The position numbers and the translations under genes were made by a program. The notes under the pieces were generated by a model that did no database searches, was not told the origin of the DNA, and saw nothing but the letters and a program-made list of their open reading frames with translations. A stretch of 64,000 bases of DNA from DATMGU01 sp035555315 (GTDB lineage Bacteria; Pseudomonadota; Alphaproteobacteria; ATCC43930; CGMCC-115725), in assembly GCA_035555315.1 (NCBI GenBank), contig DATMGU010000117.1, positions 11,577 to 75,576 of the forward strand. Direction: 5' to 3'. Shown here piece after piece: positions 1 to 7,869 of the stretch. The first letter of the stretch is position 1. Each line of letters starts with the position of its first letter.

Positions 1-654
1 GCTTTGCACCGGTTCGACGATGACGGCGGCGGGGGAGCCGGTCGATTGCGCGTCGACCATCTCCATGCCGACTTCGAGGCAGGTCATGTCGCAGGCGTCG
101 CGGCAATGGCGGATCGGACAGCGAAAGCAGTTCGGCGCCGGCAGGGCGAGGGCGCCGGGCATCTGCGGGCCATAGCCCTTGCGGCCGGCGACATAGGTGC
201 TGGCGGCGGCGCCGGCGGTCATGCCGTGCCACGAGCCGGTGAAGCCGACGATCTCATGCTGGCCGGTATGCAGCTTGGCCATGCGCAGCGCTGCCTCGTT
301 GGCCTCGCCGCCGGTGCTGAGGAACAGGGCCTTGTCCAGCGTGTCCGGCAGCAACCCGGTCAGCCGGCGGGCGAGGTTGACGACGGCGGGGCTCAGCATG
401 CCGCTGAACAGGTGCAGGGCGCCGCTACAGGCCCGCTGGATCGCCGCGATGATCTCCGGGTGGTTATGGCCCAATGTCGAGCACATCTGGCCGGAGGTGA
501 AATCCAGGATTTCCCGGCCATCGACATCGCGCACGACCGCGCCGCGCGCCTCGGCGATCAGCATCGGCGCGAAATCCATGCCGTAGCGGATCAGGTGCCG
601 CGCCATATCCTCGGTGGCGGCGCTGCTTCCGGACCCGTCCATCGCCTTATCCAT
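1..654 (-). CDS. Class III PLP aminotransferase (dialkylglycine decarboxylase-like), N-terminal part
   Basis: The first 218 codons of a class III aminotransferase; the 3' end lies outside the window. The N-terminal region has the fold-type I pattern FTSGQM...LGHNHPEI (the small-domain and substrate part) and then STGGEANEAALRMAKL, the PLP-phosphate-binding segment. The last codons visible read AAVIVEPVQS, the usual class III E-P-hydrophobic-Q motif. A cysteine-rich stretch (NCFRCPIRHCRDACDMTC) in the middle is typical of 2,2-dialkylglycine decarboxylase-like and 4-aminobutyrate aminotransferase-like members. The start is ATG at 654; an internal ATG at 642 is possible. The PLP lysine would be downstream of the window, so the exact substrate cannot be decided. 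Confidence 0.85.
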   Translation of the reverse strand, partial: MDKAMDGSGSSAATEDMARHLIRYGMDFAPMLIAEARGAVVRDVDGREILDFTSGQMCSTLGHNHPEIIAAIQRACSGALHLFSGMLSPAVVNLARRLTGLLPDTLDKALFLSTGGEANEAALRMAKLHTGQHEIVGFTGSWHGMTAGAAASTYVAGRKGYGPQMPGALALPAPNCFRCPIRHCRDACDMTCLEVGMEMVDAQSTGSPAAVIVEPVQS

Positions 655-766
655 GTCTTTGTCTCCCACCGCTCGCCCGTCGCCACCACTCTATGCAGGA
701 TCGGGGCGATACCGCATCCGGATTTCCGCTGGAGCGGCGGACCCGTCTCGGGGCATCTTGCGGTGC

Positions 767-1399
767 ATGACGACCGATACGGTACCCGTCGCGATCCCCC
801 ATGACGACCCGCGCGAGGCGGCGCTGGCCGATCTCTTCGCCGAGATCCGTGCCTGCCGGGTCTGCGCCGATGCCTTGCCGCTCGGACCCCGGCCGATCAT
901 CCGGGGCCGGGCCAGCGCCCGGCTGCTGATCGTCAGCCAGGCACCGGGCACGCGGGTCCACGAGACCGGATTGTCGTTCAACGATCGCAGTGGCGACCGG
1001 CTGCGCGATTGGCTGGGGGTCGATCGGGCGACGTTCTACGACGAACGGCGTGTCGCCGTGATGGGCATGGGCTTCTGCTATCCTGGCGTCGATCGGCAGG
1101 GCGGCGATCTGCCGCCGCGCCCGGAATGCGCGCCGCTCTGGCACGAGCGGGTGCTGGCCCTGCTGCCGGATATCCGGCTGACGCTGCTGGTCGGCGGCTA
1201 TGGCCAGCGGCGTTATCTCGCCGGGCGAACCGGGCGGACGATGACCGACACCGTCGCCCGATGGCGCGACCACCTGCCCCGGTATTTCCCGACGCCGCAT
1301 CCGAGCTGGCGGAACACCGGCTGGCTGCGCCGCAACCCCTGGTTCGAGGCCGAGGCCCTGCCCGAGCTGCGCCGCCATGTGGCGGACGCGCTCGGATAG
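767..1399 (+). CDS. Uracil-DNA glycosylase superfamily protein
   Basis: A 210-residue protein of the UDG superfamily (COG1573-like). It has a CRVC pair near residue 30, motif 1 as VSQAPGTRVHETG where family 4/5 enzymes have GEAPG, then FCYPG and PRPECAPLW, and a C-terminal HPSWRN motif matching the family's HPS loop. The four cysteines (CxxC plus the two later ones) are placed as the Fe-S ligands of family 4/5 UDGs would be. I start it at ATG 767; reading further upstream gives a low-complexity extension running into the 5' region of the divergent aminotransferase. Base-excision repair is the family role, but the altered motif 1 means glycosylase activity is not assured. Confidence 0.8.
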   Translation: MTTDTVPVAIPHDDPREAALADLFAEIRACRVCADALPLGPRPIIRGRASARLLIVSQAPGTRVHETGLSFNDRSGDRLRDWLGVDRATFYDERRVAVMGMGFCYPGVDRQGGDLPPRPECAPLWHERVLALLPDIRLTLLVGGYGQRRYLAGRTGRTMTDTVARWRDHLPRYFPTPHPSWRNTGWLRRNPWFEAEALPELRRHVADALG

Positions 1400-1405
1400 G
1401 GGGTT

Positions 1406-1504
1406 TCAGTGGAACAGCGCCATCGCGTTGGCCAGCGTCTGGCTGACGCCCCAGATCAGCGGGATACCGACCAGCGCCCACAGGACGATCAATCGCATGG
1501 TCAT
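1406..1504 (-). CDS. MFS transporter small subunit (32 aa membrane peptide)
   Basis: A 32-residue peptide with one transmembrane segment (LIVLWALVGIPLIWGV, residues about 5-20). It starts one base after the stop codon of the large MFS carrier just upstream on the same strand, so the two are almost certainly translated together. Very small single-span proteins of this kind are known to accompany oxalate/formate antiporter family carriers and are annotated as the MFS transporter small subunit. Their biochemical role is not established; a stabilising or assembly role is inference. Easily missed because of its size. Confidence 0.7.
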   Translation of the reverse strand: MTMRLIVLWALVGIPLIWGVSQTLANAMALFH

Positions 1505-1505
1505 C

Positions 1506-2900
1506 TCATGCCCTCCGCAAGGCGCTGTCGGCGTCGCGCTTGGAACGATCCTCCTCCGATGGGCGGAAATGATACCGCTCATCGACCGGCGACATGAGGT
1601 AGTTGCACACGAAGCCCACCGCCAGCAGGCAGGCCATGACATACATGGTGACGGAATACGCTTCCGCCTTCGGGACGCCATGATCGATCTGGTACTGCCG
1701 GATCAGGTTGACCAGGGTCGGCCCCAGCACGCCGGCGGTCGACCAGGCGGTCAGCAGCCGGCCATGGATGGCGCCGACATGCATGGTGCCGAACACGTCG
1801 CGCAGATAGGCCGGCACCGTGGCGAAGCCGCCCCCATACATGCTGAGAATGATCGCGAAGCCGGCGACGAACAGCGCCACGCTGCCCAATTGCCCGGTGG
1901 TCGGGACCATCAGATAGACCACGAAGCCCAGCGCGAAATAGATCATGTAGGTGTTGCGCCGGCCGAGGTAGTCGGAGGCCGAGGACCAGACGAACCGGCC
2001 GCCCATGTTGAACAGGCTCAGCAACCCGACGAAGCCGCCCGCCGCCGCCGCGGTGATGTGGCCGGGAAACATCTCCTGGATCATCGGCGATGCCTGACCC
2101 AGGACGCCGATGCCGGCGGTGACGTTGAGGCAAAGCACGCCCCAGAGCAGCCAGAACTGCCGCGTCCGAATCGCCTGATCGGCATGCACGTTGGCGCTGG
2201 TCACCAGCTTTTTGGCGACGACGGATGGCGTGTAGCCCTCCGGCGCCCAGCCGGCCGGCGGCAGCTTCACCATCACGGCGCCGATCATCATGAAGACGAA
2301 ATACACCGCCCCCATGGTGATGAAGGTCTCCGCCACGCCGAGCGACGTCGCCGTCTTGAAATACCCCATCAGCATGACCGACAGGGGCGCGCCGATCAGC
2401 GCGCCGCCGCCGAAACCCATGATCGCCATGCCGGTCGCCATGCCCGGCCGGTCCGGAAACCATTTGATCAGCGTCGATACCGGCGAAATGTAGCCGATGC
2501 CGAGGCCGCAGCCGCCGAGCACGCCGTATCCCAGATAGATCAGCCAGATATTGTGCTGCGCGATGCCCAGGGACGAGACGAGGAAGCCGCCGGAAAAGCA
2601 CAGGGCGGCGGTGAACATCGCCCGGCGCGGCCCACCCTCCTCAACCCAGCGTCCGCAGACCGCGGCCGAGATGCCGAGGAACGCGATGGCGATCGAGAAG
2701 ATTACGCCGAGCTGGGTGAGGGACCAGTCATCGGGCGCCGATTGGGTGATTCCGATCAGCTTGGTCATCGGCAGGTTGAAGGTGGAGAACGCGTATACTT
2801 GGCCGATCGCCAGATGCACCGCCAACGCCGCCGGCGGCACTAAGAACCGGTTGTACCCGGACGGGGCGATGGTCCGGGATTTATCGAGAAACGAGAGCAT
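1506..2900 (-). CDS. OFA family MFS transporter (oxalate/formate antiporter-like)
   Basis: A 464-residue major facilitator with about 12 membrane segments. The N-terminal half has the OFA-type signature AIGQVYAFSTFNLPMTK and, after TM4, GGCGLGIGYISPVSTLIKWFP, both typical of OxlT-like carriers; a second-half GGRFVWSSASDYLGRR loop matches the MFS motif between TM8 and TM9. Substrate is probably a small mono- or dicarboxylate, but the family also includes carriers of other acids. It is followed with a one-base gap by the 32-residue small subunit. The start ATG at 2900 is preceded by GGGAGGAGCGCC, a good ribosome binding site. Confidence 0.88.
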   Translation of the reverse strand: MLSFLDKSRTIAPSGYNRFLVPPAALAVHLAIGQVYAFSTFNLPMTKLIGITQSAPDDWSLTQLGVIFSIAIAFLGISAAVCGRWVEEGGPRRAMFTAALCFSGGFLVSSLGIAQHNIWLIYLGYGVLGGCGLGIGYISPVSTLIKWFPDRPGMATGMAIMGFGGGALIGAPLSVMLMGYFKTATSLGVAETFITMGAVYFVFMMIGAVMVKLPPAGWAPEGYTPSVVAKKLVTSANVHADQAIRTRQFWLLWGVLCLNVTAGIGVLGQASPMIQEMFPGHITAAAAGGFVGLLSLFNMGGRFVWSSASDYLGRRNTYMIYFALGFVVYLMVPTTGQLGSVALFVAGFAIILSMYGGGFATVPAYLRDVFGTMHVGAIHGRLLTAWSTAGVLGPTLVNLIRQYQIDHGVPKAEAYSVTMYVMACLLAVGFVCNYLMSPVDERYHFRPSEEDRSKRDADSALRRA

Positions 2901-3019
2901 TAGGCGCTCCTCCCAAGGAATGTTCGTCGCGCGGCCGACTTTGCGCCGACTTCTGGAACGATCCTAAATCATATGATCCGAACCCGTAAAGGCGCGACAC
3001 GCGACACGCTATTGGCGGT

Positions 3020-3445
3020 TCAATCCTGTGCCTCGATGCGCTCCATGTCGGCGTCGCTGAAGCCGAAATGGTGGCCGATCTCGTGGATCAGGACGTGCCG
3101 CACCACATCCTCCAGCGCCTCGCCGGTCTCGCACCAATAATCCAGCATCGGTCGGCGGTAGAGGAAGATCATGTCGGTCTCGGTGCGCGTCGCCACGCCG
3201 ATCTGCCGAGGCAGGCTGACACCCCGATAGAGGCCCAGGAGATCGAACGGGCTATCGAGTTCCAGCGCGTCCTCGGTCTCGGCGTCGCAGAAATCCTCGA
3301 CGCGGATGACCACGCCGCGGACATGCCGGGCGAGTTGCTCGGGAATCGTCTTTAGCGCCTCTACGGCCAAATCTTCGATCTCGTCGAGCGAGGGCGGTAG
3401 GCGCGGGGGCGGCGGGTGAGGGGCGGACGGCGTCGGCTCGGACAT
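3020..3445 (-). CDS. Metallopeptidase family protein (zincin-like, HExxH)
   Basis: A 141-residue minimal zincin (PF06262 type). The C-terminal VLIHEIGHHFGFSDADME contains the HExxH zinc-binding helix followed by HxxGxxD. Upstream FDLLGLYRG and DMIFLYRRPMLDYWC are the conserved core strands of this family. It is a soluble cytoplasmic protein by composition. Substrates are unknown for the family. It is divergent from the pterin dehydratase gene at 3503 with a 57-base gap, so they share a promoter region. Confidence 0.88.
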   Translation of the reverse strand: MSEPTPSAPHPPPPRLPPSLDEIEDLAVEALKTIPEQLARHVRGVVIRVEDFCDAETEDALELDSPFDLLGLYRGVSLPRQIGVATRTETDMIFLYRRPMLDYWCETGEALEDVVRHVLIHEIGHHFGFSDADMERIEAQD

Positions 3446-3502
3446 CGCGGCACTTTCGCTTATGATCTGGTCAACGCCGACTATATGGGAAGGGTGAGCC
3501 GG

Positions 3503-3802
3503 ATGATCGAGAAGCTAAACGACGCGGAACGCCGCGACGCGCTGACGCGGCTGGTGGGCTGGACCATGGTCGAGGGCCGGGACGCCATCCAAAAGACCTA
3601 TCGCTTCGCCAATTTCGTCGAAGCGTTCGGCTTCATGACGCGGGTGGCCCTGCTGGCGGAAAAGGCCGATCACCACCCGGAATGGTTCAACGTCTATAAC
3701 CGGGTCGAGGTGACGCTGACGACCCATGACGCCAAGGGCCTATCCAAGCGCGACGTCGCCTTGGCGATCGGCATGGATGCCCTGGTCGCCGTCGCGGGCT
3801 GA
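3503..3802 (+). CDS. phhB: 4a-hydroxytetrahydrobiopterin dehydratase (pterin carbinolamine dehydratase)
   Basis: A 99-residue protein of the PCD/DCoH family. It dehydrates 4a-hydroxytetrahydrobiopterin, recycling the pterin cofactor of aromatic amino acid hydroxylases; some members also act in molybdopterin or carotenoid metabolism. The signature EKADHHPEWFNVYNRVEVTL contains the catalytic His-His-Pro with the later TTHDAKGLSKRD. The start is ATG 3503, which gives the usual MIEKL N-terminus with AGGGTGAGCC upstream; an earlier in-frame ATG at 3485 is less likely. No aromatic hydroxylase is visible in this window. Confidence 0.92.
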   Translation: MIEKLNDAERRDALTRLVGWTMVEGRDAIQKTYRFANFVEAFGFMTRVALLAEKADHHPEWFNVYNRVEVTLTTHDAKGLSKRDVALAIGMDALVAVAG

Positions 3803-3808
3803 TCTCGG

Positions 3809-4570
3809 CTATTTCGGCGCCAGGCGGATGGCGCCGTCCAGGCGGATGCATTCGCCGTTCAGCATCACGTTGTCGATGATGCTGAGCGCCAGCCGCGCGT
3901 ATTCGTCGGGCGTGCCGAACCGGCTGGGGAAGGGGATGCTGGCCGCCAGGCTGTCCTGTACCGGCTGCGGCATGCCCAGCAGCATCGGCGTGCCGAACAA
4001 GCCCGGGGCGATGGTCATGACGCGGATGCCGAACCGGGCGAATTCGCGCGCGGCCGGCAAAGCGAGCGCCGCGACGCCGCCCTTGGACGCCGCGTAGGCC
4101 GCCTGGCCGATCTGGCCGTCGAACGCCGCGACCGAGGCCGTGGAGATGATGACGCCCCGTTCGCCGTCTTCCAGCGCGTCGAGCGACTGCATGGCATGGG
4201 CCGCGACCCGCATCACGTTGAAGCTGCCGATCAGGTTGATGTTGATGACTTTGGCGAAGGCGTCGAGCGCCAGCGGTCCGTCGCGGCCGACGATGCGGGC
4301 GGCGGGAGCGATGCCGGCGCAGTTCACCGCGATTCGCGCGGCACCATGGGCGGCGGAGGCCTCGGCGATGGCGGCTTCGACGCTGGCCGCGCTGGCGACG
4401 TCGCAGGCGACGGCGATCCCGCCGATCTCGGCGGCGACCGCCTGGGCCGCTGCCAGATTGACATCGAGCAGCGCCACCTTGGCACCGGCCAGCGCCAGCG
4501 CCCGCGCCGTGCCGGCACCCAACCCCGACCCACCACCCGTCACGATCGCCGCCTGACCCGCTACCCGCAT
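3809..4570 (-). CDS. SDR family oxidoreductase, 3-hydroxyacyl-CoA dehydrogenase type II-like
   Basis: A 253-residue short-chain dehydrogenase resembling the HSD17B10 / 3-hydroxy-2-methylbutyryl-CoA dehydrogenase group. Visible are the nucleotide-binding TGGGSGLG, D (LLDVN) indicating NAD(H), NCAG, the catalytic serine in STASVAAFDG and Tyr-Lys in AYAASKGG, and the group's APGLFGTPML and FPSRFGTPDEYA segments. I start it at ATG 4570, which follows the strong site AAGGGGAGAG; an upstream in-frame start would add 11 unrelated residues. Likely role: oxidation of short- or branched-chain 3-hydroxyacyl-CoA, fitting the acyl-CoA theme of the neighbourhood. Confidence 0.87.
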   Translation of the reverse strand: MRVAGQAAIVTGGGSGLGAGTARALALAGAKVALLDVNLAAAQAVAAEIGGIAVACDVASAASVEAAIAEASAAHGAARIAVNCAGIAPAARIVGRDGPLALDAFAKVININLIGSFNVMRVAAHAMQSLDALEDGERGVIISTASVAAFDGQIGQAAYAASKGGVAALALPAAREFARFGIRVMTIAPGLFGTPMLLGMPQPVQDSLAASIPFPSRFGTPDEYARLALSIIDNVMLNGECIRLDGAIRLAPK

Positions 4571-4696
4571 CGCCGCTCTCCCCTTGTTCGTTGTGTCAGC
4601 CATAGCAAATCGACGGCGCTTGGCAAGTTGCGACTATGCGCGTGCGGCGGCATAGTCTCTTCAAGCGGGCCAAAAGACATCGAGGGAGGCTATCCG

Positions 4697-4984
4697 ATGC
4701 AGTTCCTGATCGTGGCGCATGACGGCAAGGATGCCGCGGCGCTGGACCGCCGGTTGGCGGTGCGCGAGGCGCATCTGGCCAATGTCCGGCCGCTGAAGGC
4801 GTCGGGTAATATCCTGATCGGCGGCGCTATTCTCGATGACAACGAGTGCATGGTCGGCTCGGCGGTGATCGTGGATTTCCCCGACCGCGCGGCACTCGAC
4901 GCCTGGCTCGACAACGATCCCTATGTCACCGGCGATGTCTGGCGCCAGATCGAGATCCGGCCGTTCCGGGTGGCGCCGCTGTGA
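4697..4984 (+). CDS. YciI family protein
   Basis: A 95-residue protein with the YciI/YCII fold: MQFLIVAHDGKD, then RLAVREAHLANV with the conserved His, GGAILDD, and ALDAWLDNDPYVTGDVW containing the conserved D-P-Y. A GAGGGAGGC ribosome site stands 6 bases before the start. It is read divergently from the SDR gene. The family resembles ferredoxin-like dimeric proteins, and the conserved His-Asp pair suggests an enzymatic role, but no general function is known. Confidence 0.88.
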   Translation: MQFLIVAHDGKDAAALDRRLAVREAHLANVRPLKASGNILIGGAILDDNECMVGSAVIVDFPDRAALDAWLDNDPYVTGDVWRQIEIRPFRVAPL

Positions 4985-5128
4985 GGGGGGGCTTGCCCGC
5001 GTTGACTCAGGCATGGCCGACCGCTAATCACCAAGGCAATATATCGCGCGGGTTATGCCGCGTGACGCGATAGAAAACGAAACGGGGAACCCGCCGGGAT
5101 TTCCCCTCAGCCAGCGAGGCCAAAGGCC

Positions 5129-5830
5129 GTGAAGAAGGTTTATCCCGACGCCAAATCCGCCTTGGACGGTGTGCTCAAGGACAACATCACCATCCTGTCC
5201 GCCGGCTTCGGCCTGTGCGGCGTGCCGATGGTGCTGATCGATGCGATCCGCGATTCCGGGGTCAAGGGCCTCACCGTCGTGTCGAACAACGCCGGCGTCG
5301 ATGGTGCCGCCCTCGGCATCCTGTTGGAGACGCGGCAGATCAAGAAGATGATCTCGTCCTATGTCGGTGAGAACAAGCTGTTCGCCGCGCAATACCTCGC
5401 CGGCGAGCTAGAGCTGGAGTTCAACCCGCAGGGCACGATGGCGGAGCGCATTCGCGCCGGCGGCGCCGGCATCCCGGCCTTCTTCACCAAGACCGGCGTC
5501 GGCACCCTGGTCGCCGAGGGCAAGGAAGTCCGCGAGTTCAATGGCGAGAAATACGTCATGGAAACCGGACTGACCGGCGACCTTGCGATCGTCCATGCGT
5601 GGAAGGGCGATACCGAAGGCAACCTCATCTATCGCAAGACGGCGCGGAACTTCAACCCGATGATGGCGACCGCCGGTAAGGTGACCGTGGCGCAGGTCGA
5701 ACATCTGGTTCCAGCCGGCGAGCTCGATCCCGATCACATCCATACGCCCGGCATCTATGTGCAGCGGATCGTCGAGTTGAAGAATTACGTAAAGCGGATC
5801 GAGAAGGCGACGACCCGTCCCCGCCCATAA
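5129..5830 (+). CDS. scoA: 3-oxoacid CoA-transferase subunit A
   Basis: The alpha subunit (233 aa) of a two-subunit family I CoA-transferase. It has the glycine-rich GFGLCGVPMVLIDAI near residue 30 (CoA-binding loop) and the family-typical SNNAGVDGAALGILLETRQIKK, YVGENK and FFTKTGVGT segments. With subunit B it moves CoA between succinyl-CoA and acetoacetate or a similar 3-oxoacid. The start is GTG at 5129 (MKKVYPDAKSAL), preceded by GCGAGGCCAAAGG. It is followed after a 43-base gap by subunit B, so the pair is one operon. Confidence 0.93.
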   Translation: MKKVYPDAKSALDGVLKDNITILSAGFGLCGVPMVLIDAIRDSGVKGLTVVSNNAGVDGAALGILLETRQIKKMISSYVGENKLFAAQYLAGELELEFNPQGTMAERIRAGGAGIPAFFTKTGVGTLVAEGKEVREFNGEKYVMETGLTGDLAIVHAWKGDTEGNLIYRKTARNFNPMMATAGKVTVAQVEHLVPAGELDPDHIHTPGIYVQRIVELKNYVKRIEKATTRPRP

Positions 5831-5873
5831 CGTCCCGTCCGTCAAATCAGCCTGACCAGAGGAAGAACTAGAC

Positions 5874-6524
5874 ATGCCCTGGACCCGTGAAGATATGGCG
5901 CGCCGCGCCGCGCAGGAGATGCGGGACGGTTTCTACGTCAATCTCGGCATCGGCATCCCGACGCTGGTTTCGAACTACATTCCGGACGGCGTCAACGTCT
6001 CGTTGCAAAGCGAGAACGGCATGCTGGGCATGGGACCGTTCCCTTACGAGGGCGACGAGGACCCCGATCTCATCAATGCCGGCAAGCAGACCGTCACCGA
6101 GTTGCCGACCACCAGCTATTTCAGCAGCGCCGACAGCTTCGCGATGATCCGCGGCGGCCATATCGACCTGTCGATCCTGGGGGCCATGCAGGTCGCCGAG
6201 AACGGCGATCTGGCGAATTGGATGATCCCCGGCAAGATGGTCAAGGGCATGGGCGGCGCCATGGATCTGGTCGCCGGCGTCAAGCGGGTGGTGGTTCTGA
6301 TGGAACACACCGCCAAGGATGGCGAGAAGAAGCTGCTGGAGCGCTGCACCCTGCCGCTGACCGGTGCCGGGGTGGTCGACATGGTGATCACCGAGTTGGG
6401 GGTCTTCACCATCGATGCGTCCGGAATGACCTTGATCGAGACGGCGACCGGGGTTGGCATCGACGAGATCGCGGCCAAGACGGGCGCCCATTACAAGACC
6501 GCCGCGGGGCTCAAAGCCGCCTGA
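5874..6524 (+). CDS. scoB: 3-oxoacid CoA-transferase subunit B
   Basis: The beta subunit (216 aa) of the family I CoA-transferase. It carries the catalytic glutamate in the motif SLQSENGMLGMGPFP, and the downstream GGHIDLSILGAMQV and GAMDLVAGVKRVVVLMEH segments typical of ScoB/AtoA. It forms an alpha2beta2 enzyme with the preceding subunit, used for ketone-body and acetoacetate activation. RBS GAGGAAGAAC lies just before the ATG. In this window the product acetoacetyl-CoA can feed the thiolase/PHA genes near 49-52 kb. Confidence 0.94.
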   Translation: MPWTREDMARRAAQEMRDGFYVNLGIGIPTLVSNYIPDGVNVSLQSENGMLGMGPFPYEGDEDPDLINAGKQTVTELPTTSYFSSADSFAMIRGGHIDLSILGAMQVAENGDLANWMIPGKMVKGMGGAMDLVAGVKRVVVLMEHTAKDGEKKLLERCTLPLTGAGVVDMVITELGVFTIDASGMTLIETATGVGIDEIAAKTGAHYKTAAGLKAA

Positions 6525-6547
6525 GTTTCGGTTGCAACTTTAGGCTC

Positions 6548-6586
6548 GGGCATAAAGCCCGGGCTTGCCGAGTTCGGGCTATGCCC
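6548..6586 (+). terminator. Strong hairpin after scoAB, possible terminator
   Basis: A near-perfect inverted repeat just downstream of scoB. The 5' arm GGGCAT + AGCCCG (6548-6561) pairs with CGGGCT + ATGCCC (6575-6586), with a two-base bulge and a 13-base loop. No T-tract follows, so it may be a 3' end stabiliser or Rho-assisted stop rather than a classic intrinsic terminator. Confidence 0.45.
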
Positions 6587-6610
6587 GGGCCTGGGCGGCC
6601 TTGTCGGCGC

Positions 6611-6650
6611 CGTGAAACGGCCGCATCTCTTTCTTGAAGGCCGTTTCATG
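6611..6650 (+). promoter_or_regulatory. Inverted repeat covering the aminotransferase start codon
   Basis: GTGAAACGGCC (6612-6622) and GGCCGTTTCAT (6639-6649) form an 11-pair stem (one G-U) around a 16-base loop. The right arm runs into the ATG at 6648, and no other clear Shine-Dalgarno is present, so folding could restrain translation of the aminotransferase. Alternatively it is a dimeric-protein operator. Confidence 0.4.
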
Positions 6651-7865
6651 TCCATCCCAAAGTCGCCCTTGCCGGCGGGTGCGACCACCCCGGCATTGGA
6701 TTGGATCGTCGATGCCGCCGTGCGGCCGTCGATGCTGGCGCTGCCGGCTTCGCGCATCGGCGAGGTCTCGGTGCTGGGCTTCGGCGATCCGGATGTCATC
6801 CCGCTGTGGTATGGCGAGGGCGACCAGCCGACTCCCGCCTTCATCAACACCGCCGCCAAGGCGGCGCTCGATGCCGGGCAGACCTTCTACACCTACAAGC
6901 GCGGCATTCCGGAGCTGCGGGCGGCGATCGCCGAGTACCAGACGGCGCTGTTCGCCCAGCCGACATCGGTCGAGCGGGTCGTCGTCACCACATCGGGCAT
7001 GAGCGGCATCATGCTGACCTGCCAGGCGCTGATCGATCCCGGCGATAATGTGCTGGTGGTGAGCCCGGTCTGGCCGAATATCGGCGCGGCGGTCGAGATC
7101 ATGGGTGGCGAGCCTCGGCCGGTGACCCTGGCACACCACCAGGGCGGCACCTGGTCGCTCGACCTCGACCGGCTGATCGCGGCGGCCGACCGGCGCACCA
7201 AGGCGATCTTCGTGAATTCGCCGTCCAATCCGACCGGCTGGGTGATGAGCCCGGCGGAGGCCGAGGCGCTGCTCGCATTCGCCCGCCAGCGTGGCCTCTA
7301 CATCATCTCCGACGAGGTCTATAACCGGGTGGTCTATGACCGGCCGGCTGCCTCCTCGCTGCTCGACTTCGCCTTGCCCGAGGATCGGGTGGTGGTGGTC
7401 AACAGCTTCTCCAAGGCATGGGCGATGACCGGCTGGCGGATGGGCTGGCTGACCGTCCCGGCGGAACTCGGGCCGGTCCTCGACAAGCTGGTCGAGTTCA
7501 ATTTCAGTGGCGTGCCGACCTTCCTGCAATATGGCGCCGTCGCCGCGATCCGCGAGGGCGAGCCGTTCATCCGCGCCACCGCCGAGCGCTATCATCGCAA
7601 CCGAGACATCCTGATCGACGGGCTGCGCCGCTTTGGCCGGGTCACCGTCGCCCGGCCGGACGGCGCCTTCTATGCCTTCATCGCGGTCGACGGGATGACC
7701 GACTCGCTGGCCTATGCCAAGGAGATCCTGGCGCGGACCCGTGTCGGCCTGGCACCCGGCTCCGCCTTCGGGCCGGGCGGCGAAGGGCATCTCCGCATCT
7801 GTTTCGCCAGCGCGCCCGATCGGTTGACCACGGCGCTGGAACGATTGGCGCCGATGCTGTCGTGA
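6648..7865 (+). CDS. Class I/II PLP-dependent aminotransferase
   Basis: A 405-residue fold-type I aminotransferase of the aspartate aminotransferase superfamily. Motifs: YGEGDQPTP near the N-terminus, TYKRGIPELRAAIA, TTSGMSGIMLTCQALIDPGDNVLV, NSPSNPTGWVMS with the PLP-contacting Asn, SDEVYNRVVYD, and the PLP lysine in NSFSKAWAMTGWRMGWL, followed by a C-terminal arginine region (LRICFA). Amino donor/acceptor cannot be fixed from sequence. I use ATG 6648; a GTG at 6612 would add 12 residues but sits inside the inverted repeat. Confidence 0.9.
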   Translation: MSIPKSPLPAGATTPALDWIVDAAVRPSMLALPASRIGEVSVLGFGDPDVIPLWYGEGDQPTPAFINTAAKAALDAGQTFYTYKRGIPELRAAIAEYQTALFAQPTSVERVVVTTSGMSGIMLTCQALIDPGDNVLVVSPVWPNIGAAVEIMGGEPRPVTLAHHQGGTWSLDLDRLIAAADRRTKAIFVNSPSNPTGWVMSPAEAEALLAFARQRGLYIISDEVYNRVVYDRPAASSLLDFALPEDRVVVVNSFSKAWAMTGWRMGWLTVPAELGPVLDKLVEFNFSGVPTFLQYGAVAAIREGEPFIRATAERYHRNRDILIDGLRRFGRVTVARPDGAFYAFIAVDGMTDSLAYAKEILARTRVGLAPGSAFGPGGEGHLRICFASAPDRLTTALERLAPMLS

Positions 7866-7869
7866 GCCT

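Noticed and set aside
4..804. Long open frame on the plus strand at the window start
   Set aside because: It lies antisense to the aminotransferase and has a Gly/Ala/His/Arg-rich composition typical of shadow frames in high-GC DNA.
1377..2843. 488-codon open frame antisense to the OFA carrier
   Set aside because: Composition rich in His, Arg, Asp and Gln with no domain; the opposite strand encodes an evident membrane transporter.
2968..2977. ATCATATGAT palindrome upstream of the OFA carrier
   Set aside because: A 10-bp AT-type palindrome could be a GntR-class site, but there is no regulator gene nearby and no second copy, so I do not list it as an operator.
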